A stretch of 64,000 bases of DNA from contig NZ_JQNN01000001.1 of the NCBI RefSeq assembly GCF_000745265.1, positions 3,534,001 through 3,598,000 on the forward strand, read 5' to 3'. The DNA is from Massilia sp. 9096 (GTDB lineage Bacteria > Pseudomonadota > Gammaproteobacteria > Burkholderiales > Burkholderiaceae_D). The notes under the pieces were generated by a model that saw only the letters and a program-made list of their open reading frames with translations, was not told where the DNA came from and did no database searches. Made by a program: the position numbers and the translations under genes. The number at the start of each line of letters is the position of its first letter. Positions within the stretch are counted from its first letter, which is position 1. Shown here one piece after another: positions 18,373-27,430 of this stretch.

Positions 18373-19110
18373 TTGCGCCCCATCCTGTTCTTGCGCTCGC
18401 TGCTGTTTACCCTCGTCATGGTGCTTGCCACCGTCGTCTGGGCCTGTGTCTGCTTCCTGGCCGCCCCCTTCCCCTACAACACGCGCTTCTGGATCACCTC
18501 GCGCTGGAACGTCTTCGTGATCTGGGCCGCGCGCGTGATCTGCGGGATCCGCTACCAGGTCAAGGGCTACGAGAACCTGCCCGCCCAGCCCGCGGTGCTG
18601 CTGTCCAAGCACCAGTCGGCGTGGGAGACCATCTTCATGCTGCCGAACATGAAGCGGCCGCTGGTCTACGTCTTCAAGAAGGAGATCCTGTATATCCCCT
18701 TCTTCGGCTGGGGCATGGCGCTGCTGCGCATGATCCCGATCGACCGCAGCAAGGGCAAGCGCGCCTTTGCCCACGTGGTCAAGATCGGCAAGGCGCGCCT
18801 GGCGGACGGCCAGTCGATCATCATGTTCCCGGAAGGGACGCGCATCCCTGTTGGCCAGAAGGGACAGTACAAGAGCGGCGGCACGCGCCTGGCAATCGCG
18901 ACAGGTGCCACGGTCGTGCCGATCGCGCATAATTCAGGTGAGTGCTGGCCGAAGAATTCGTTCATCAAGCGCCCTGGCCTGATCACCGTCTCGATCGGCA
19001 AGCCGATTTCGCCAGAAAACCACACCGCTGACAGTCTGATGCAAGAGGTCGAAAATTGGATAGAATCGGAAATGCGCGTCATTTCGCCCCACGCCTATTC
19101 AGGTACCTGA
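18373..19110 (+). CDS. plsC: 1-acyl-sn-glycerol-3-phosphate acyltransferase
   Basis: 245 residues with a TTG start 20 bases after gmhB. An N-terminal membrane helix (LRSLLFTLVMVLATVVWACV) anchors it. The acyltransferase motifs are SKHQSAWET (H-x4-E in place of H-x4-D), the DRSKGKRAF region and FPEGTRIPVG. It makes phosphatidic acid from lysophosphatidic acid. The Glu in place of Asp in the catalytic motif occurs in a known subgroup of PlsC proteins and need not mean loss of function. A second, different acyltransferase lies at 27431-28210. Confidence 0.93.
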   Translation: MRPILFLRSLLFTLVMVLATVVWACVCFLAAPFPYNTRFWITSRWNVFVIWAARVICGIRYQVKGYENLPAQPAVLLSKHQSAWETIFMLPNMKRPLVYVFKKEILYIPFFGWGMALLRMIPIDRSKGKRAFAHVVKIGKARLADGQSIIMFPEGTRIPVGQKGQYKSGGTRLAIATGATVVPIAHNSGECWPKNSFIKRPGLITVSIGKPISPENHTADSLMQEVENWIESEMRVISPHAYSGT

Positions 19111-19166
19111 ACGAACTGGGCGCGCAGGCACAAGCACCATTCAAAGCACCGTCTCCGCAGCCCACC

Positions 19167-20147
19167 ATGACTTCCCCCAAGACCGACGCGACGCAGCGCG
19201 AGCTGTTCGCACCCGACGCTTTCGAGGCGCGCCAGGCGGCCCCCTCGAATGCCTCGCCGGCAGCGCCGGCGGCATCTGCAACACCCGCCGCAGCCCCCGT
19301 TCTGCCCGTCCCGCCCGCCACGCGGTTGCCGCGCCCCGGCCCGCCGCCGCTGTTCAAGGCGCCGCCGGTGCCGACCCGCACCCTGCCGGTGCCGCCGCGC
19401 GGTCCCAACGACGGCCCGCTCAAGCAGATCCAGCTCGGATCGCACACCGTGCATTACCTGCTGCGCCGCTCGGCGCGCCGCTCGCACGGCTTCATGATCA
19501 ACGACGACGGCCTGCACGTGACCTCGCCGCGCAGCGCGCCCCAATCCGACATCGACAACGCGATCCGCGCCAAAGGGCGCTGGATCCTGACCAAGCTGTT
19601 CGAACGCAGCGAGCGCCAGGTGATGCGCGCCGCGCGTCCGACGGTCGACTGGGTCGACGGCGCCAGACTGCCCTACCTCGGCGGCGACGTCACGCTGCGC
19701 CTGCAGGATGTTGCGCGCAGCCACTGCGTCTACGATCCTGAAACGCGCGAGCTGCGTCTGGGCGTGCCGGCCGGCCTGTCCGAGTGGCAGATCCGCGAGC
19801 GCGTCAAGCTGTGGTTCCAGGACGAGGCGCGCCGCCTGTTCCGCGAACGGCTCGACCTGTATGCGCCGCGCGTGGGCGTGAGCTACAACGCGTTCGCGAT
19901 TTCGTCGGCCGGCACGCGCTGGGGTTCGTGCACGGCGGCCGGCAACATCCGCCTGAACTGGAAGCTGGTGCACTACCCGCTCGCCCTGCTCGATTACGTG
20001 GTGGTGCACGAACTGGCGCACCTGCGCGAGATGAACCACAGTCCGCGCTTCTGGGCCGTGGTCGGCGAGACGTTTCCCGATTACGACGGCGCCAAGGCCG
20101 CGCTCAAGAAGCGCTCGGTGGAGATGCCGGTGCTGTTTCCCGAGTGA
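19167..20147 (+). CDS. YgjP/DUF45-type metallopeptidase
   Basis: 326 residues from the ATG at 19167. The first ~95 residues are a Pro/Ala-rich, probably disordered leader. The rest is a YgjP-like (DUF45) metal-dependent hydrolase: GTRWGSCTAAGNIRLNWKL followed by VVHELAHLREMNHSPRFW, which carries HExxH plus a third His. Substrate is unknown; relatives are called SprT-like or M48-like. It is convergent with a YcxB-like gene. An earlier start at 19056 would overlap plsC and is unlikely. Confidence 0.88.
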   Translation: MTSPKTDATQRELFAPDAFEARQAAPSNASPAAPAASATPAAAPVLPVPPATRLPRPGPPPLFKAPPVPTRTLPVPPRGPNDGPLKQIQLGSHTVHYLLRRSARRSHGFMINDDGLHVTSPRSAPQSDIDNAIRAKGRWILTKLFERSERQVMRAARPTVDWVDGARLPYLGGDVTLRLQDVARSHCVYDPETRELRLGVPAGLSEWQIRERVKLWFQDEARRLFRERLDLYAPRVGVSYNAFAISSAGTRWGSCTAAGNIRLNWKLVHYPLALLDYVVVHELAHLREMNHSPRFWAVVGETFPDYDGAKAALKKRSVEMPVLFPE

Positions 20148-20191
20148 GTCGGGCTAAATGCCCGACGAACCAGTGCCAGGCAACTGCCCTA

Positions 20192-20743
20192 TCACTGGCC
20201 GCGGAACTGCAGCTCGCCCTCGGCGCGCGCGCCGGCGATGCCGCGCATGGCGTCGATCTCGTCGGCGCTCAGGCAGCGGAACGGGATCGGCAGCGTGCCG
20301 CGCTTGAGCACCAGCATGAAGCCTTTGGTGTAGGTGCGGATGCGGACCACGTCTTCCCATTCGATCAGTGAGACGCCGGTGTCGCTGGTGCGCACGATAC
20401 CGTGCTGGTCGATCTGGAACTCGTAGGTGCGCTTGCCGCGCCCCAGCAGGACGAAATGCAGGGCCGCCGACAGCGTGCTCTTGATGCGCAGGTAGAGGCC
20501 GGCCGGGAAACGGACGCGGCGGCGGTGGATCAGGTAGCCGGCATGCTCCCACATGAAGCCGAGGTATTCGACCAGCGAGTAGCGCACCCAGAAGTGCAGG
20601 CTGTGCGATGCCGCCGGAGGATGCACGGTCGGAATGAACGCCGCCGGCATGGCGTCGGCGCCGAGATCGGCGATATCTTCATCCGCGAGCGCCGCATCGC
20701 CATCCACGTTGCCGGCCGCTCGCGTGCGATTGGACCACAACAT
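20192..20743 (-). CDS. YcxB-like membrane protein
   Basis: 183 residues from the ATG at 20743, chosen because GAAAGGGG lies six bases upstream; ATGs at 20749 and 20776 are also in frame. The middle has two hydrophobic stretches separated by a basic segment (YLIHRRRVRF). The C-terminal half (FQIDQHGIVRTSDTG, SLIEWEDVVRIRTY, GTLPIPFRCLS) has the pattern of the YcxB-like C-terminal domain, of unknown function. The N-terminal 60 residues are acidic and variable. Upstream of it lies waaA in the same direction, 45 bases away. Confidence 0.7.
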   Translation of the reverse strand: MLWSNRTRAAGNVDGDAALADEDIADLGADAMPAAFIPTVHPPAASHSLHFWVRYSLVEYLGFMWEHAGYLIHRRRVRFPAGLYLRIKSTLSAALHFVLLGRGKRTYEFQIDQHGIVRTSDTGVSLIEWEDVVRIRTYTKGFMLVLKRGTLPIPFRCLSADEIDAMRGIAGARAEGELQFRGQ

Positions 20744-20787
20744 GTGCATCCCCTTTCGTTTTAAGCTAGTGCCCATGGTAACAAAAG

Positions 20788-22053
20788 TTACACGATAACT
20801 CGTCGCAAGAGTTCAACAGTGCGCGCGGTCGCCCCGCGATGCTGGCCTGCGAAGGCCAGCGCCTGCGCGCCCATGTGCGCGCGCGCGGACGCGTCCGCGA
20901 GCAGGCACGCGCTCTCGCGCACCAGCGCCTGCGCGTCCGCCACGCGCAGCGCGGCGCCGCTTGCCACCGCCTCGTCGGTCGCCTGCAGGAAGTTGAACGT
21001 ATGCTCGCCGACCAGCACCGGCTTGCCCAGCGCGCAGGCTTCGATCAGGTTCTGGCCGCCCAGCGGCAGCAGGCTGCCGCCGATGAAAGCCAGGTCGCAG
21101 GCGGCATAATAGGCGAACATCTCGCCCATCGAATCGCCCAGCAGGACGTCGGCGTCGACCTGCTGCGGCAGGCTCGATCGGCGCGCCAGCGACAGGCCGC
21201 GGCTTTCCACCATGCGCGCCACCTCGTCGAAGCGCTGCGGATGACGCGGCACCAGCAGCAGCAGCGCGCCGGGCGCATGCTGGCGCTGGCGGGCTTGCCA
21301 GGCGTCCAGGATCAGCGCTTCCTCGCCTTCGCGGGTCGATGCGCACAGCAGCACCAGACGCTCGTCGAAGCGCGCGCGCAGCATGGCGCCGGTGTCGAGC
21401 GCGGCTTGCGGCGGCACGACGTCGAACTTGATGCTGCCGGTGACCGCCACATGCGGCGCGCCGAGCGAAGCGATGCGCCCGGCGTCGGCGTCGGTCTGCG
21501 CCGCCACCAGCGCGATGGCGCGCACGGCGTCCGTCATCAGCGACCCGAACTTGCGGCCACGCCGCAGCGAGCGCTCGGACAGGCGCGCGTTCACCAGCGC
21601 CACCGGCACCCCGCGCGCGGCGCAGGAACGGATCAGGTTCGGCCAGACCTCGGTCTCCATCAGGATGCAGACGCGCGGCGCGAAATGGCGCAGGAAGCGT
21701 CCGGTCATGAAGCCGGTGTCGTAGGGCAGATAGGATTGGACGACGCGGTCCCCATGCTTGCCGAACAGGGCCTTGCCGGTGGCGCGCCCGGTCGGCGTCA
21801 TGTGGGTCAGCAGGATGCGGCAGTCCGGATAGGCGCGCAGCAGCGCTTCGACCAGCGGCTCGGCGGCGCGCGTTTCGCCGACCGAGACGGCGTGCACCTG
21901 GATGGTCGGGCGCGCATCCAGGCGGCGGCAATACGAGCCGAGGCGCTCGCCCAGGTGCCGGCGATAACCCGGCTCCAGCCGTCCGCGCCACCACAGGCGG
22001 CCCAGCACCAGCGGCAGCGCCAGCCACCACATCAGCGAATAAAACAAGCGCAT
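20788..22053 (-). CDS. waaA: 3-deoxy-D-manno-octulosonic acid (Kdo) transferase
   Basis: 421 residues from the ATG at 22053; a GTG two codons earlier is also possible. It transfers Kdo to lipid IVA at the inner membrane. The N-terminal membrane anchor is MRLFYSLMWWLALPLVL. HAVSVGETRAAEPL holds the catalytic Glu. LINARLS-type text (VNARLSERS), GSIKFD and LGDSMGEMFAYYA mark the GT-B fold. The waaC stop is only two bases upstream, so the two are translationally coupled. Its length is normal for the family. Confidence 0.95.
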   Translation of the reverse strand: MRLFYSLMWWLALPLVLGRLWWRGRLEPGYRRHLGERLGSYCRRLDARPTIQVHAVSVGETRAAEPLVEALLRAYPDCRILLTHMTPTGRATGKALFGKHGDRVVQSYLPYDTGFMTGRFLRHFAPRVCILMETEVWPNLIRSCAARGVPVALVNARLSERSLRRGRKFGSLMTDAVRAIALVAAQTDADAGRIASLGAPHVAVTGSIKFDVVPPQAALDTGAMLRARFDERLVLLCASTREGEEALILDAWQARQRQHAPGALLLLVPRHPQRFDEVARMVESRGLSLARRSSLPQQVDADVLLGDSMGEMFAYYAACDLAFIGGSLLPLGGQNLIEACALGKPVLVGEHTFNFLQATDEAVASGAALRVADAQALVRESACLLADASARAHMGAQALAFAGQHRGATARTVELLRRVIV

Positions 22054-22055
22054 CG

Positions 22056-23045
22056 TCACCCCTCCAGCAGGCGCTTGGCGGCAGCCAGGACCTCATCGAC
22101 GCGCGGCGGCGCGCCGCCATCGCCGAGGTTGACGATCTTCGGCGACCAGTTGCCTTCGGTCTTCCAGCGCGGCGAATCGACGTAGATCTCGATCGTCGGC
22201 GCCTCGAACGCGGCGGCGATGTGGGTCAGGCCGGTGTCGACGCCGACCGCCAGACGCGCGCGCCGCGCCAGTTCGACCGCGTCCATCATCGACAGTTTCG
22301 GCAGCACGATGGCATTCGGCAGCGCCGCGGCGAGCTGCTCGGCATCGGTTCTTTCACGCGGCGAGCCCCACGGCAGCAGGATCGGCAAGGGCGCGGGCAG
22401 CGCCGCCAATCCTTGTCCGAGGCGGATCCAGTTGGGCGCGTCCCAGCGCTTGGTGGCGCCCGCGGTCGCGTGGAAGAACACCGCGTAATCCCCTGGGGGC
22501 ATCCAGGCCGGGCGGGTGCCCGGGTCGGGCGGCGCCAGGCCGAAGTCGGGCGGCGTCGCGACCTCGTAGCCGAGCACCGACGCCACCACCCGGCGTCCGC
22601 GCGCGACCGCGTGCGTGCGCAGCGCGACCGGCACGCTGCGTGTGTGGAAGATGCGCGAGACGCCTTCGTAGCCGGAATCCTCGGTGCCGTTGGCCATCCC
22701 GACCTTCAGGCCGCCCTTGCGCACGCGCGCGGCGGCCATGACGATGCCGGTCTTGATCAGGCCCTGGGTATCGAACACATAGTCGTACTGTTCGGCGCGC
22801 AGCTCGCGAAAGAAGGCGCGGAATTCGGCGCGCACGGCGGCGTCGCCGAGGCCCTTCTTCCAGCGCCGCAGCGCGAACGGAATCACCTTGCGCACGCGGG
22901 GATTCAGGCGCACCAGGCTGACGTAGCCTTCCTCGACCACCCAGTCGACCTGGGCGGTGGGATCGTGGCGCAGGATGTCGGCCACGATCGGCAGGTTGTG
23001 CAGGACGTCGCCGAGAGACGACACCCGCACCAACAGGATCTTCAA
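22056..23045 (-). CDS. waaC: LPS heptosyltransferase I
   Basis: 329 residues from a TTG at 23045 (LKILLVRVSSLGDVLHNLP). It adds the first heptose to Kdo2-lipid A. RVSSLGDVLHNLPIV is the classic WaaC opening and acceptor site. FFHATAGATKRW and GVDTGLTHIAAAFEAPTIEIY form the ADP-heptose site. The frame stays open upstream to 23609, but the sequence there belongs to the antisense of the mutase gene. No ATG is near the family start, so the TTG is the best choice. Lies 26 bases downstream of the mutase gene. Confidence 0.94.
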   Translation of the reverse strand: MKILLVRVSSLGDVLHNLPIVADILRHDPTAQVDWVVEEGYVSLVRLNPRVRKVIPFALRRWKKGLGDAAVRAEFRAFFRELRAEQYDYVFDTQGLIKTGIVMAAARVRKGGLKVGMANGTEDSGYEGVSRIFHTRSVPVALRTHAVARGRRVVASVLGYEVATPPDFGLAPPDPGTRPAWMPPGDYAVFFHATAGATKRWDAPNWIRLGQGLAALPAPLPILLPWGSPRERTDAEQLAAALPNAIVLPKLSMMDAVELARRARLAVGVDTGLTHIAAAFEAPTIEIYVDSPRWKTEGNWSPKIVNLGDGGAPPRVDEVLAAAKRLLEG

Positions 23046-23071
23046 AACGGACTCACTTGCTTGGAGCGGAC

Positions 23072-24454
23072 TTAGAACGGCAGCTTGGCGTCCGGTTTGG
23101 CAGCCAGGATCACGCGCGCGAACTCTTTCTGGATGCGGTCCAGCGCTTCCGGGTTCTCGCCCTCGAAACGCAGCACCACCACCGGCGTGGTGTTCGAGCC
23201 GCGCGCCAGGCCGAAGCCGTCCGGGTACTCGACGCGCAGGCCGTCGATGTCGTTCACGCGGTCCGAGCCGGGGAACCGGGCTTCGGCGCGCAGCTTGTCG
23301 ATCAGCGCGAAGTTCTCGCCTTCCTCCAGGTGCAGGTGCAGTTCCGGCGTGCTGCTGGCCTTCGGCAGCGCATTGAGCAGCGCCGAAGGATCGGTTTCGC
23401 GGGTCAGTATCTCGAGCAGGCGCGCGCCGGTGTACAGGCCGTCGTCGAAGCCGAACCAGCGGTCTTTCCAGAAGATGTGGCCGCTCATCTCGCCGCCCAG
23501 CGGGGCGCCGGTTTCCTTCAGCTTGGCCTTGACCAGCGAGTGGCCGGTCTTCCACATCAGCGGACGGCCGCCGTGCTGTTCGATCCACGGGCCGAGGTGG
23601 CGCGTGCACTTGACGTCGTACAGGATCTCGGCGCCCGGGTTGCGCGACAGGACGTCGGCGGAGAACAGCATCATCTGGCGGTCCGGGAAGATGATCTGGC
23701 CATCCTTGGTGACCACGCCGAGGCGGTCGCCGTCGCCGTCGAAGGCCAGGCCGATCTCGGCGTCCGAGGTTTTCAGCTTCTCGATCAGGTCCTGCAGGTT
23801 CTCGGGGTGGGCCGGGTCCGGGTGGTGGTTCGGGAAGTGGCCGTCGACGTCGCAGAACATCTCGATGACCTCGCAGCCCATCGCGCGGAACAGGTCGCCC
23901 GCGACCATGCCGGCCACGCCGTTGCCGCAGTCGACCGCGATCTTGATCGGACGGGCGATCTTGACGTCGCCGGCGATGCGCTCGACGTACTGGGCCTTGA
24001 TGTCGTGGGTCGAGTAGCCGCCCTGCTTGTCGGCGCTCTTGAAGTCGTCGCGTTCGATGGCCTGGTACAGCGCCGTGATGGCGTCGCCATAGATCGCTTC
24101 GCCGGCCAGCACCATCTTGAAGCCGTTGTAGTCCGGCGGGTTGTGGCTGCCGGTGACCATGATGCCCGAACGCGCACCCAGCACGTTGGTGGCGAAATAC
24201 ACCATCGGGGTCGCGACCATGCCCAGATCGATCACGTCGACGCCGGCGGCCTGCAGGCCTTCGGCCAGCGCGGCCAGCAATTCAGGGCCTGACAAGCGGC
24301 CATCGCGTCCGATGATGACGGTACGCTCGCCCTTGGCCAGTGCGGCGGCCCCGAAGGCCTGGCCGATCTTGCGCGCGATGCCGGCGTCGAGGGTGCTGCC
24401 GATGACGCCGCGGATGTCATATGCCTTGAAAATCGTTTTCGAGAGTTGGACCAT
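23072..24454 (-). CDS. manB: Phosphomannomutase/phosphoglucomutase
   Basis: 460 residues, the length of AlgC-type alpha-phosphohexomutases. The catalytic Ser is in VTGSHNPPDYNG, the magnesium site is DGDGDRLG and the sugar-binding motif is GGEMSGH. FKAYDIRGVIGS is the phosphate-contact opening. It interconverts mannose- or glucose-6-phosphate and the 1-phosphates for LPS, exopolysaccharide or nucleotide-sugar supply. It heads the waaC-waaA run. The symbol follows common annotation; algC or pgm would fit as well. Confidence 0.92.
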   Translation of the reverse strand: MVQLSKTIFKAYDIRGVIGSTLDAGIARKIGQAFGAAALAKGERTVIIGRDGRLSGPELLAALAEGLQAAGVDVIDLGMVATPMVYFATNVLGARSGIMVTGSHNPPDYNGFKMVLAGEAIYGDAITALYQAIERDDFKSADKQGGYSTHDIKAQYVERIAGDVKIARPIKIAVDCGNGVAGMVAGDLFRAMGCEVIEMFCDVDGHFPNHHPDPAHPENLQDLIEKLKTSDAEIGLAFDGDGDRLGVVTKDGQIIFPDRQMMLFSADVLSRNPGAEILYDVKCTRHLGPWIEQHGGRPLMWKTGHSLVKAKLKETGAPLGGEMSGHIFWKDRWFGFDDGLYTGARLLEILTRETDPSALLNALPKASSTPELHLHLEEGENFALIDKLRAEARFPGSDRVNDIDGLRVEYPDGFGLARGSNTTPVVVLRFEGENPEALDRIQKEFARVILAAKPDAKLPF

Positions 24455-24755
24455 GGATTTACCTTGATGGGCGAGCGCGTTATGTTATAGCGCTGACAAA
24501 AATAAGATATTGTAACGGCAAGCGGGGCGTAGTGGGGTGTTCCTCGTGCAAGTGTGCGAGGCGCAATCGCGGAAACGATCACGGGAACAATCGAGGATGC
24601 CGGGCGGGCAGCAATGCGGACTGCGTGGACTTACGGTATTGCGGATATTGATGAAATGCCGGACAAGCGATCCGGCATTTCGATTTGGTACGACAGCCCG
24701 AAGGCGCTCGGCATTTACGTATTTTTACGCGAATACCGAATTGAGAAACTCAGGC
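24455..24755. other. Intergenic region upstream of the mutase gene
   Basis: 301 bases between the H-NS-family gene and the mutase gene, both on the minus strand. It contains a strong hairpin at 24653-24681 and, near 24475-24500, an A+T-rich segment that probably carries the mutase promoter (TATAAC reads on the minus strand). No convincing gene; a short open frame at 24554-24805 runs antisense into the H-NS gene. Confidence 0.5.
24653..24681 (-). terminator. Perfect 11-bp hairpin downstream of the H-NS gene
   Basis: GAAATGCCGGA (24653-24663) pairs exactly with 24671-24681 across a seven-base loop, 75 bases after the stop of the minus-strand H-NS-family gene. The following bases on that strand are A+T rich but not a clean T-run. 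Confidence 0.6.
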
Positions 24756-25088
24756 TCAAACGCGCAGCTGATCGATCGATTTACCGCCCTCGACCCATTC
24801 CTTGACCCATTTCGGCTGGCGGCCGCGGCCGGTCCATTGTTGCGAAGCGTCGTCCGGATGGCGATAACGCACGGCCACCGAGCCGATGCCGCCGCCGCTG
24901 TTTTTCGATTTCGGACCACGTGCAGCGGAACTGATCAAATCTTCCAGGGGCACGCCGACGCTCTGAGCGATCGCAATGATCTGCTCGCGCGCTTTTTGCA
25001 GCTCCTGCTGCTCGCGTTTTTTGGTTTCCTGCTTCAGCTGTTCCTGCAGGTTACGCAAATCCCCCAACGACATATTCGACAGATCCAT
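24756..25088 (-). CDS. H-NS family nucleoid-associated protein
   Basis: 110 residues. The ATG at 25088 is preferred over 25091 because AAGGA then sits six bases upstream. Residues ~5-55 are a coiled-coil oligomerisation domain (LGDLRNLQEQLKQETKKREQQELQ). The C-terminus is the H-NS DNA-binding domain, with RYRHPDDASQQWTGRGRQP carrying the AT-hook-like core TGRGRQP. Such proteins bind curved AT-rich DNA and silence acquired or surface-polysaccharide genes. The gene is single, next to an orphan polysaccharide-initiating transferase. Confidence 0.93.
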   Translation of the reverse strand: MDLSNMSLGDLRNLQEQLKQETKKREQQELQKAREQIIAIAQSVGVPLEDLISSAARGPKSKNSGGGIGSVAVRYRHPDDASQQWTGRGRQPKWVKEWVEGGKSIDQLRV

Positions 25089-25171
25089 CATCGTTCCTTG
25101 TAAGTAAAGTTAAAACAGGTGCCTTTGAATTCTCACCAATTATTGCAATATACACTATCTGGCGAATTCAA

Positions 25172-26266
25172 TCAGGTCTTTTTGGACCACATGAGCCAAC
25201 GAGGCGACTTGAATCGAACGATACGCGCATACAACCAGACGTAGCTGATCACGAACAACAAACAGAAGAAAATCAATATGTTGGTATTGCTCCAGAAGAT
25301 CGTCGCGGGAATAACCGCTGTCAGCGAAAACAGCCAGAGATAAGGCGCCGTCCGGGCGTTCCTTTTCATCAGCGCGCGCGCTTCTTTACGCCCGACGGTC
25401 CAAGTCACGATACGCCGGAATATCAGGCTGTGCAGGTGGATGCCGTCCGGTACCGCTGGAGAATGGCCGCGCACGAACATCCGGCGATAGGCCGAAAACA
25501 CGGTTTCGAATGCCGGATAAATCAGCAGCGTGGCGGCATACCAGGTCGATACCTGGGGGTTGCGCATCACCAGCAACAGCGCCAATTCGCCCAGCATGAA
25601 GCCGGTGAAATAAGCGCCGCCATCGCCCAGGAAAATCAATCCGGCCGGGTAATTCCATATCAGGAAACCGGTGGTCGCGCCCGCGACGGTCAAGGCCGAC
25701 ACCAGGATGAACATGTCGCCCACCTGCCATGCGACATAGGCCAGCGACACCAGCATGAAAATCGTGATCGTGCTGGCCAGGCCATTGAAACCGTCGATGA
25801 TGTTGACGGCATTGGCGATCCCCGCCACTGCCAGCACGGTCAGCGGGAGGGCGATCCACAGCGAACCGAGCTGCCAGCTGAAGAATGGCATGTCGAGGCG
25901 GCCGATTTTCGCGTCGAGCATCAGATAACCGAGAAATGCCGCCACCATGGTCAGTATCAGGCGGCGCGATGGGCGTACCCGGCCGGTGTAATCCTCGACG
26001 ATGCCACCGACGAATGCGATCGATCCGCACACCAGCAGCGCCAGCAAGCCATTGCCGAGGGATGGCACTCGCCAGACCGAAACGCAGGCGCTGAGCGTCA
26101 CGGCCAGGAAGATCGGCAGACCGCCGATACGCGACACCGCATGCGAATGGACCTTTTGAACGCCGGTGAAATTGGCGTCGAGGGCGCGCCCATGCAATTT
26201 CGAATGCTTGATGACCAGCAGGGTCAACAATGCCGATGCGACAAAGCTCAGAAGGAATGAAAACAT
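25172..26266 (-). CDS. WecA/MraY-type polyprenyl-phosphate sugar-1-phosphate transferase
   Basis: 364 residues with about ten or eleven hydrophobic segments. SHAVSRIGGLPIFLA, GGIVEDYTGRVRPSRRL, NAVNIIDGFNGLAS and FLGDGGAYFTGF are the hallmarks of glycosyltransferase family 4 (UDP-HexNAc to undecaprenyl phosphate). The C-terminal loop reads IHLHSLIFRR, close to the HIHH motif of WecA. It starts an O-antigen, enterobacterial-antigen-like or capsule repeat unit. No other polysaccharide genes are adjacent, so the pathway it serves is unclear. It is not MraY, because the cell-wall cluster context is absent. Confidence 0.88.
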   Translation of the reverse strand: MFSFLLSFVASALLTLLVIKHSKLHGRALDANFTGVQKVHSHAVSRIGGLPIFLAVTLSACVSVWRVPSLGNGLLALLVCGSIAFVGGIVEDYTGRVRPSRRLILTMVAAFLGYLMLDAKIGRLDMPFFSWQLGSLWIALPLTVLAVAGIANAVNIIDGFNGLASTITIFMLVSLAYVAWQVGDMFILVSALTVAGATTGFLIWNYPAGLIFLGDGGAYFTGFMLGELALLLVMRNPQVSTWYAATLLIYPAFETVFSAYRRMFVRGHSPAVPDGIHLHSLIFRRIVTWTVGRKEARALMKRNARTAPYLWLFSLTAVIPATIFWSNTNILIFFCLLFVISYVWLYARIVRFKSPRWLMWSKKT

Positions 26267-26572
26267 TTATTATTCTTCAGGTGCGGTAGCCGGGCCGAAC
26301 ACCGCCAGGCAAAAACGGCGAGCAGCCGCGGAGCGAATGGCTTGCCGCTACTCAGCGCGCATTGTACCGGATCGGCCACCTGCACCCGATACGGGAATTT
26401 TGATGCGTGCCTTGCTTGTCCTAATTGACGAAGCCTGGAATTATGCGCCCGTTCCTTATCCGCATCGACGACATTTACATTTAGAAATCGTCAACACCCA
26501 CCGTCACCGCACGGAGAGCGGCCAAATCATTTAGTATCGGCCTGACAAAACCATCAAGGCATCGATACAACA
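26267..26572. other. Divergent intergenic region
   Basis: 306 bases between the WecA-type gene (minus) and apaH (plus). It must contain both promoters; no clear -35/-10 pair, repeat, hairpin or additional gene could be supported. Confidence 0.4.
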
Positions 26573-27424
26573 ATGAGAACTTATGTGATTGGCGACCTGC
26601 AGGGTTGCGCCCATGAAGCGAGCCTGCTGCTGGCGCGCATTGCCGAAGACGCGCAGGCACATGGCGAACAGGCGCGCATCCTGTTCGTCGGCGACCTGAT
26701 CAACCGCGGCCCCGAATCCCTGACCGCGCTGCGCCGCATGAAGGCGCTGGCCGAGGCCAGCCACGGCCGGGTCGAGGCCCTGCTCGGCAACCACGACCTG
26801 CACCTGATCGCGGTGGCGGTCGGCGCCCAGAAGGCGAGCCGCTCGGACACGCTGGAAGAGATCCTGGCCGCGCCCGACCGCGACGAGCTGATCGCCTGGC
26901 TGCGCCAGCGCCCGCTGGCGATGTTCGTCGACGCCCACCTGCTGGTGCACGCCGGCGTGCCGCCCCAGTGGAGCGCCGAGCAGACCATGCGCCTGGCCGG
27001 CGAGGTCGAGGCGGTGCTGCGCGGCGACGGCTGGATCGACTTCCTCGCCAACATGTATGGCAACCAGCCGGACTGCTGGGACGAGGCCTTGAGCGGGATG
27101 GACCGCATCCGCTGCATCGTCAACGCCCTCACCCGCATGCGCCTGTGCTGGCCCGATGGGCGCATGGATTTCCTGCACAAGGAAAGCGACAAAGGGCCGG
27201 AAGGCAGCGAGCTGCAGCCCTGGTTCGAGCTGGCGCGCCACACGGCGGACGTCACGGTGGTGTTCGGTCACTGGTCGGCGCTGGGACTGGTGCTGCGGCC
27301 CAACCTGATCGGCCTGGACAGCGGCTGCGTCTGGGGCGGCAAGCTCAGCGCGGTATGCCTGGACGACCGCTCGCTGCTGCAGATCGACTGCCCCGAGTAC
27401 CGCGCTCATAGCGGCAAGAAGTAA
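26573..27424 (+). CDS. apaH: Symmetrical bis(5'-nucleosyl)-tetraphosphatase
   Basis: 283 residues. ApaH splits Ap4A into two ADP and also decaps nucleotide-capped RNA. The metallophosphatase motifs are intact: YVIGDLQGC (GDxxG), FVGDLINRGPES (GDxxNRG) and LLGNHDLHL (GNHD). FGHWSALG and GLDSGCVWGG supply the late His and Asp ligands. It is a single gene that converges on the minus-strand acyltransferase with only six bases between the stops. Confidence 0.97.
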   Translation: MRTYVIGDLQGCAHEASLLLARIAEDAQAHGEQARILFVGDLINRGPESLTALRRMKALAEASHGRVEALLGNHDLHLIAVAVGAQKASRSDTLEEILAAPDRDELIAWLRQRPLAMFVDAHLLVHAGVPPQWSAEQTMRLAGEVEAVLRGDGWIDFLANMYGNQPDCWDEALSGMDRIRCIVNALTRMRLCWPDGRMDFLHKESDKGPEGSELQPWFELARHTADVTVVFGHWSALGLVLRPNLIGLDSGCVWGGKLSAVCLDDRSLLQIDCPEYRAHSGKK

Positions 27425-27430
27425 GCGCGG

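Noticed and set aside
19056..19166. N-terminally longer start for the YgjP-like protein
   Set aside because: It would overlap the plsC end by 55 bases and adds residues that read as the plsC shadow; the ATG at 19167 fits better.
22056..23609. A 517-residue version of WaaC
   Set aside because: Residues before LKILLVRVSSLGD come from the wrong frame of the mutase gene; the family start is the TTG at 23045.
24554..24805. Small 83-codon open frame between the mutase and H-NS genes
   Set aside because: It spans the terminator-like hairpin and the antisense of H-NS, has no ribosome-binding site and no recognisable content.
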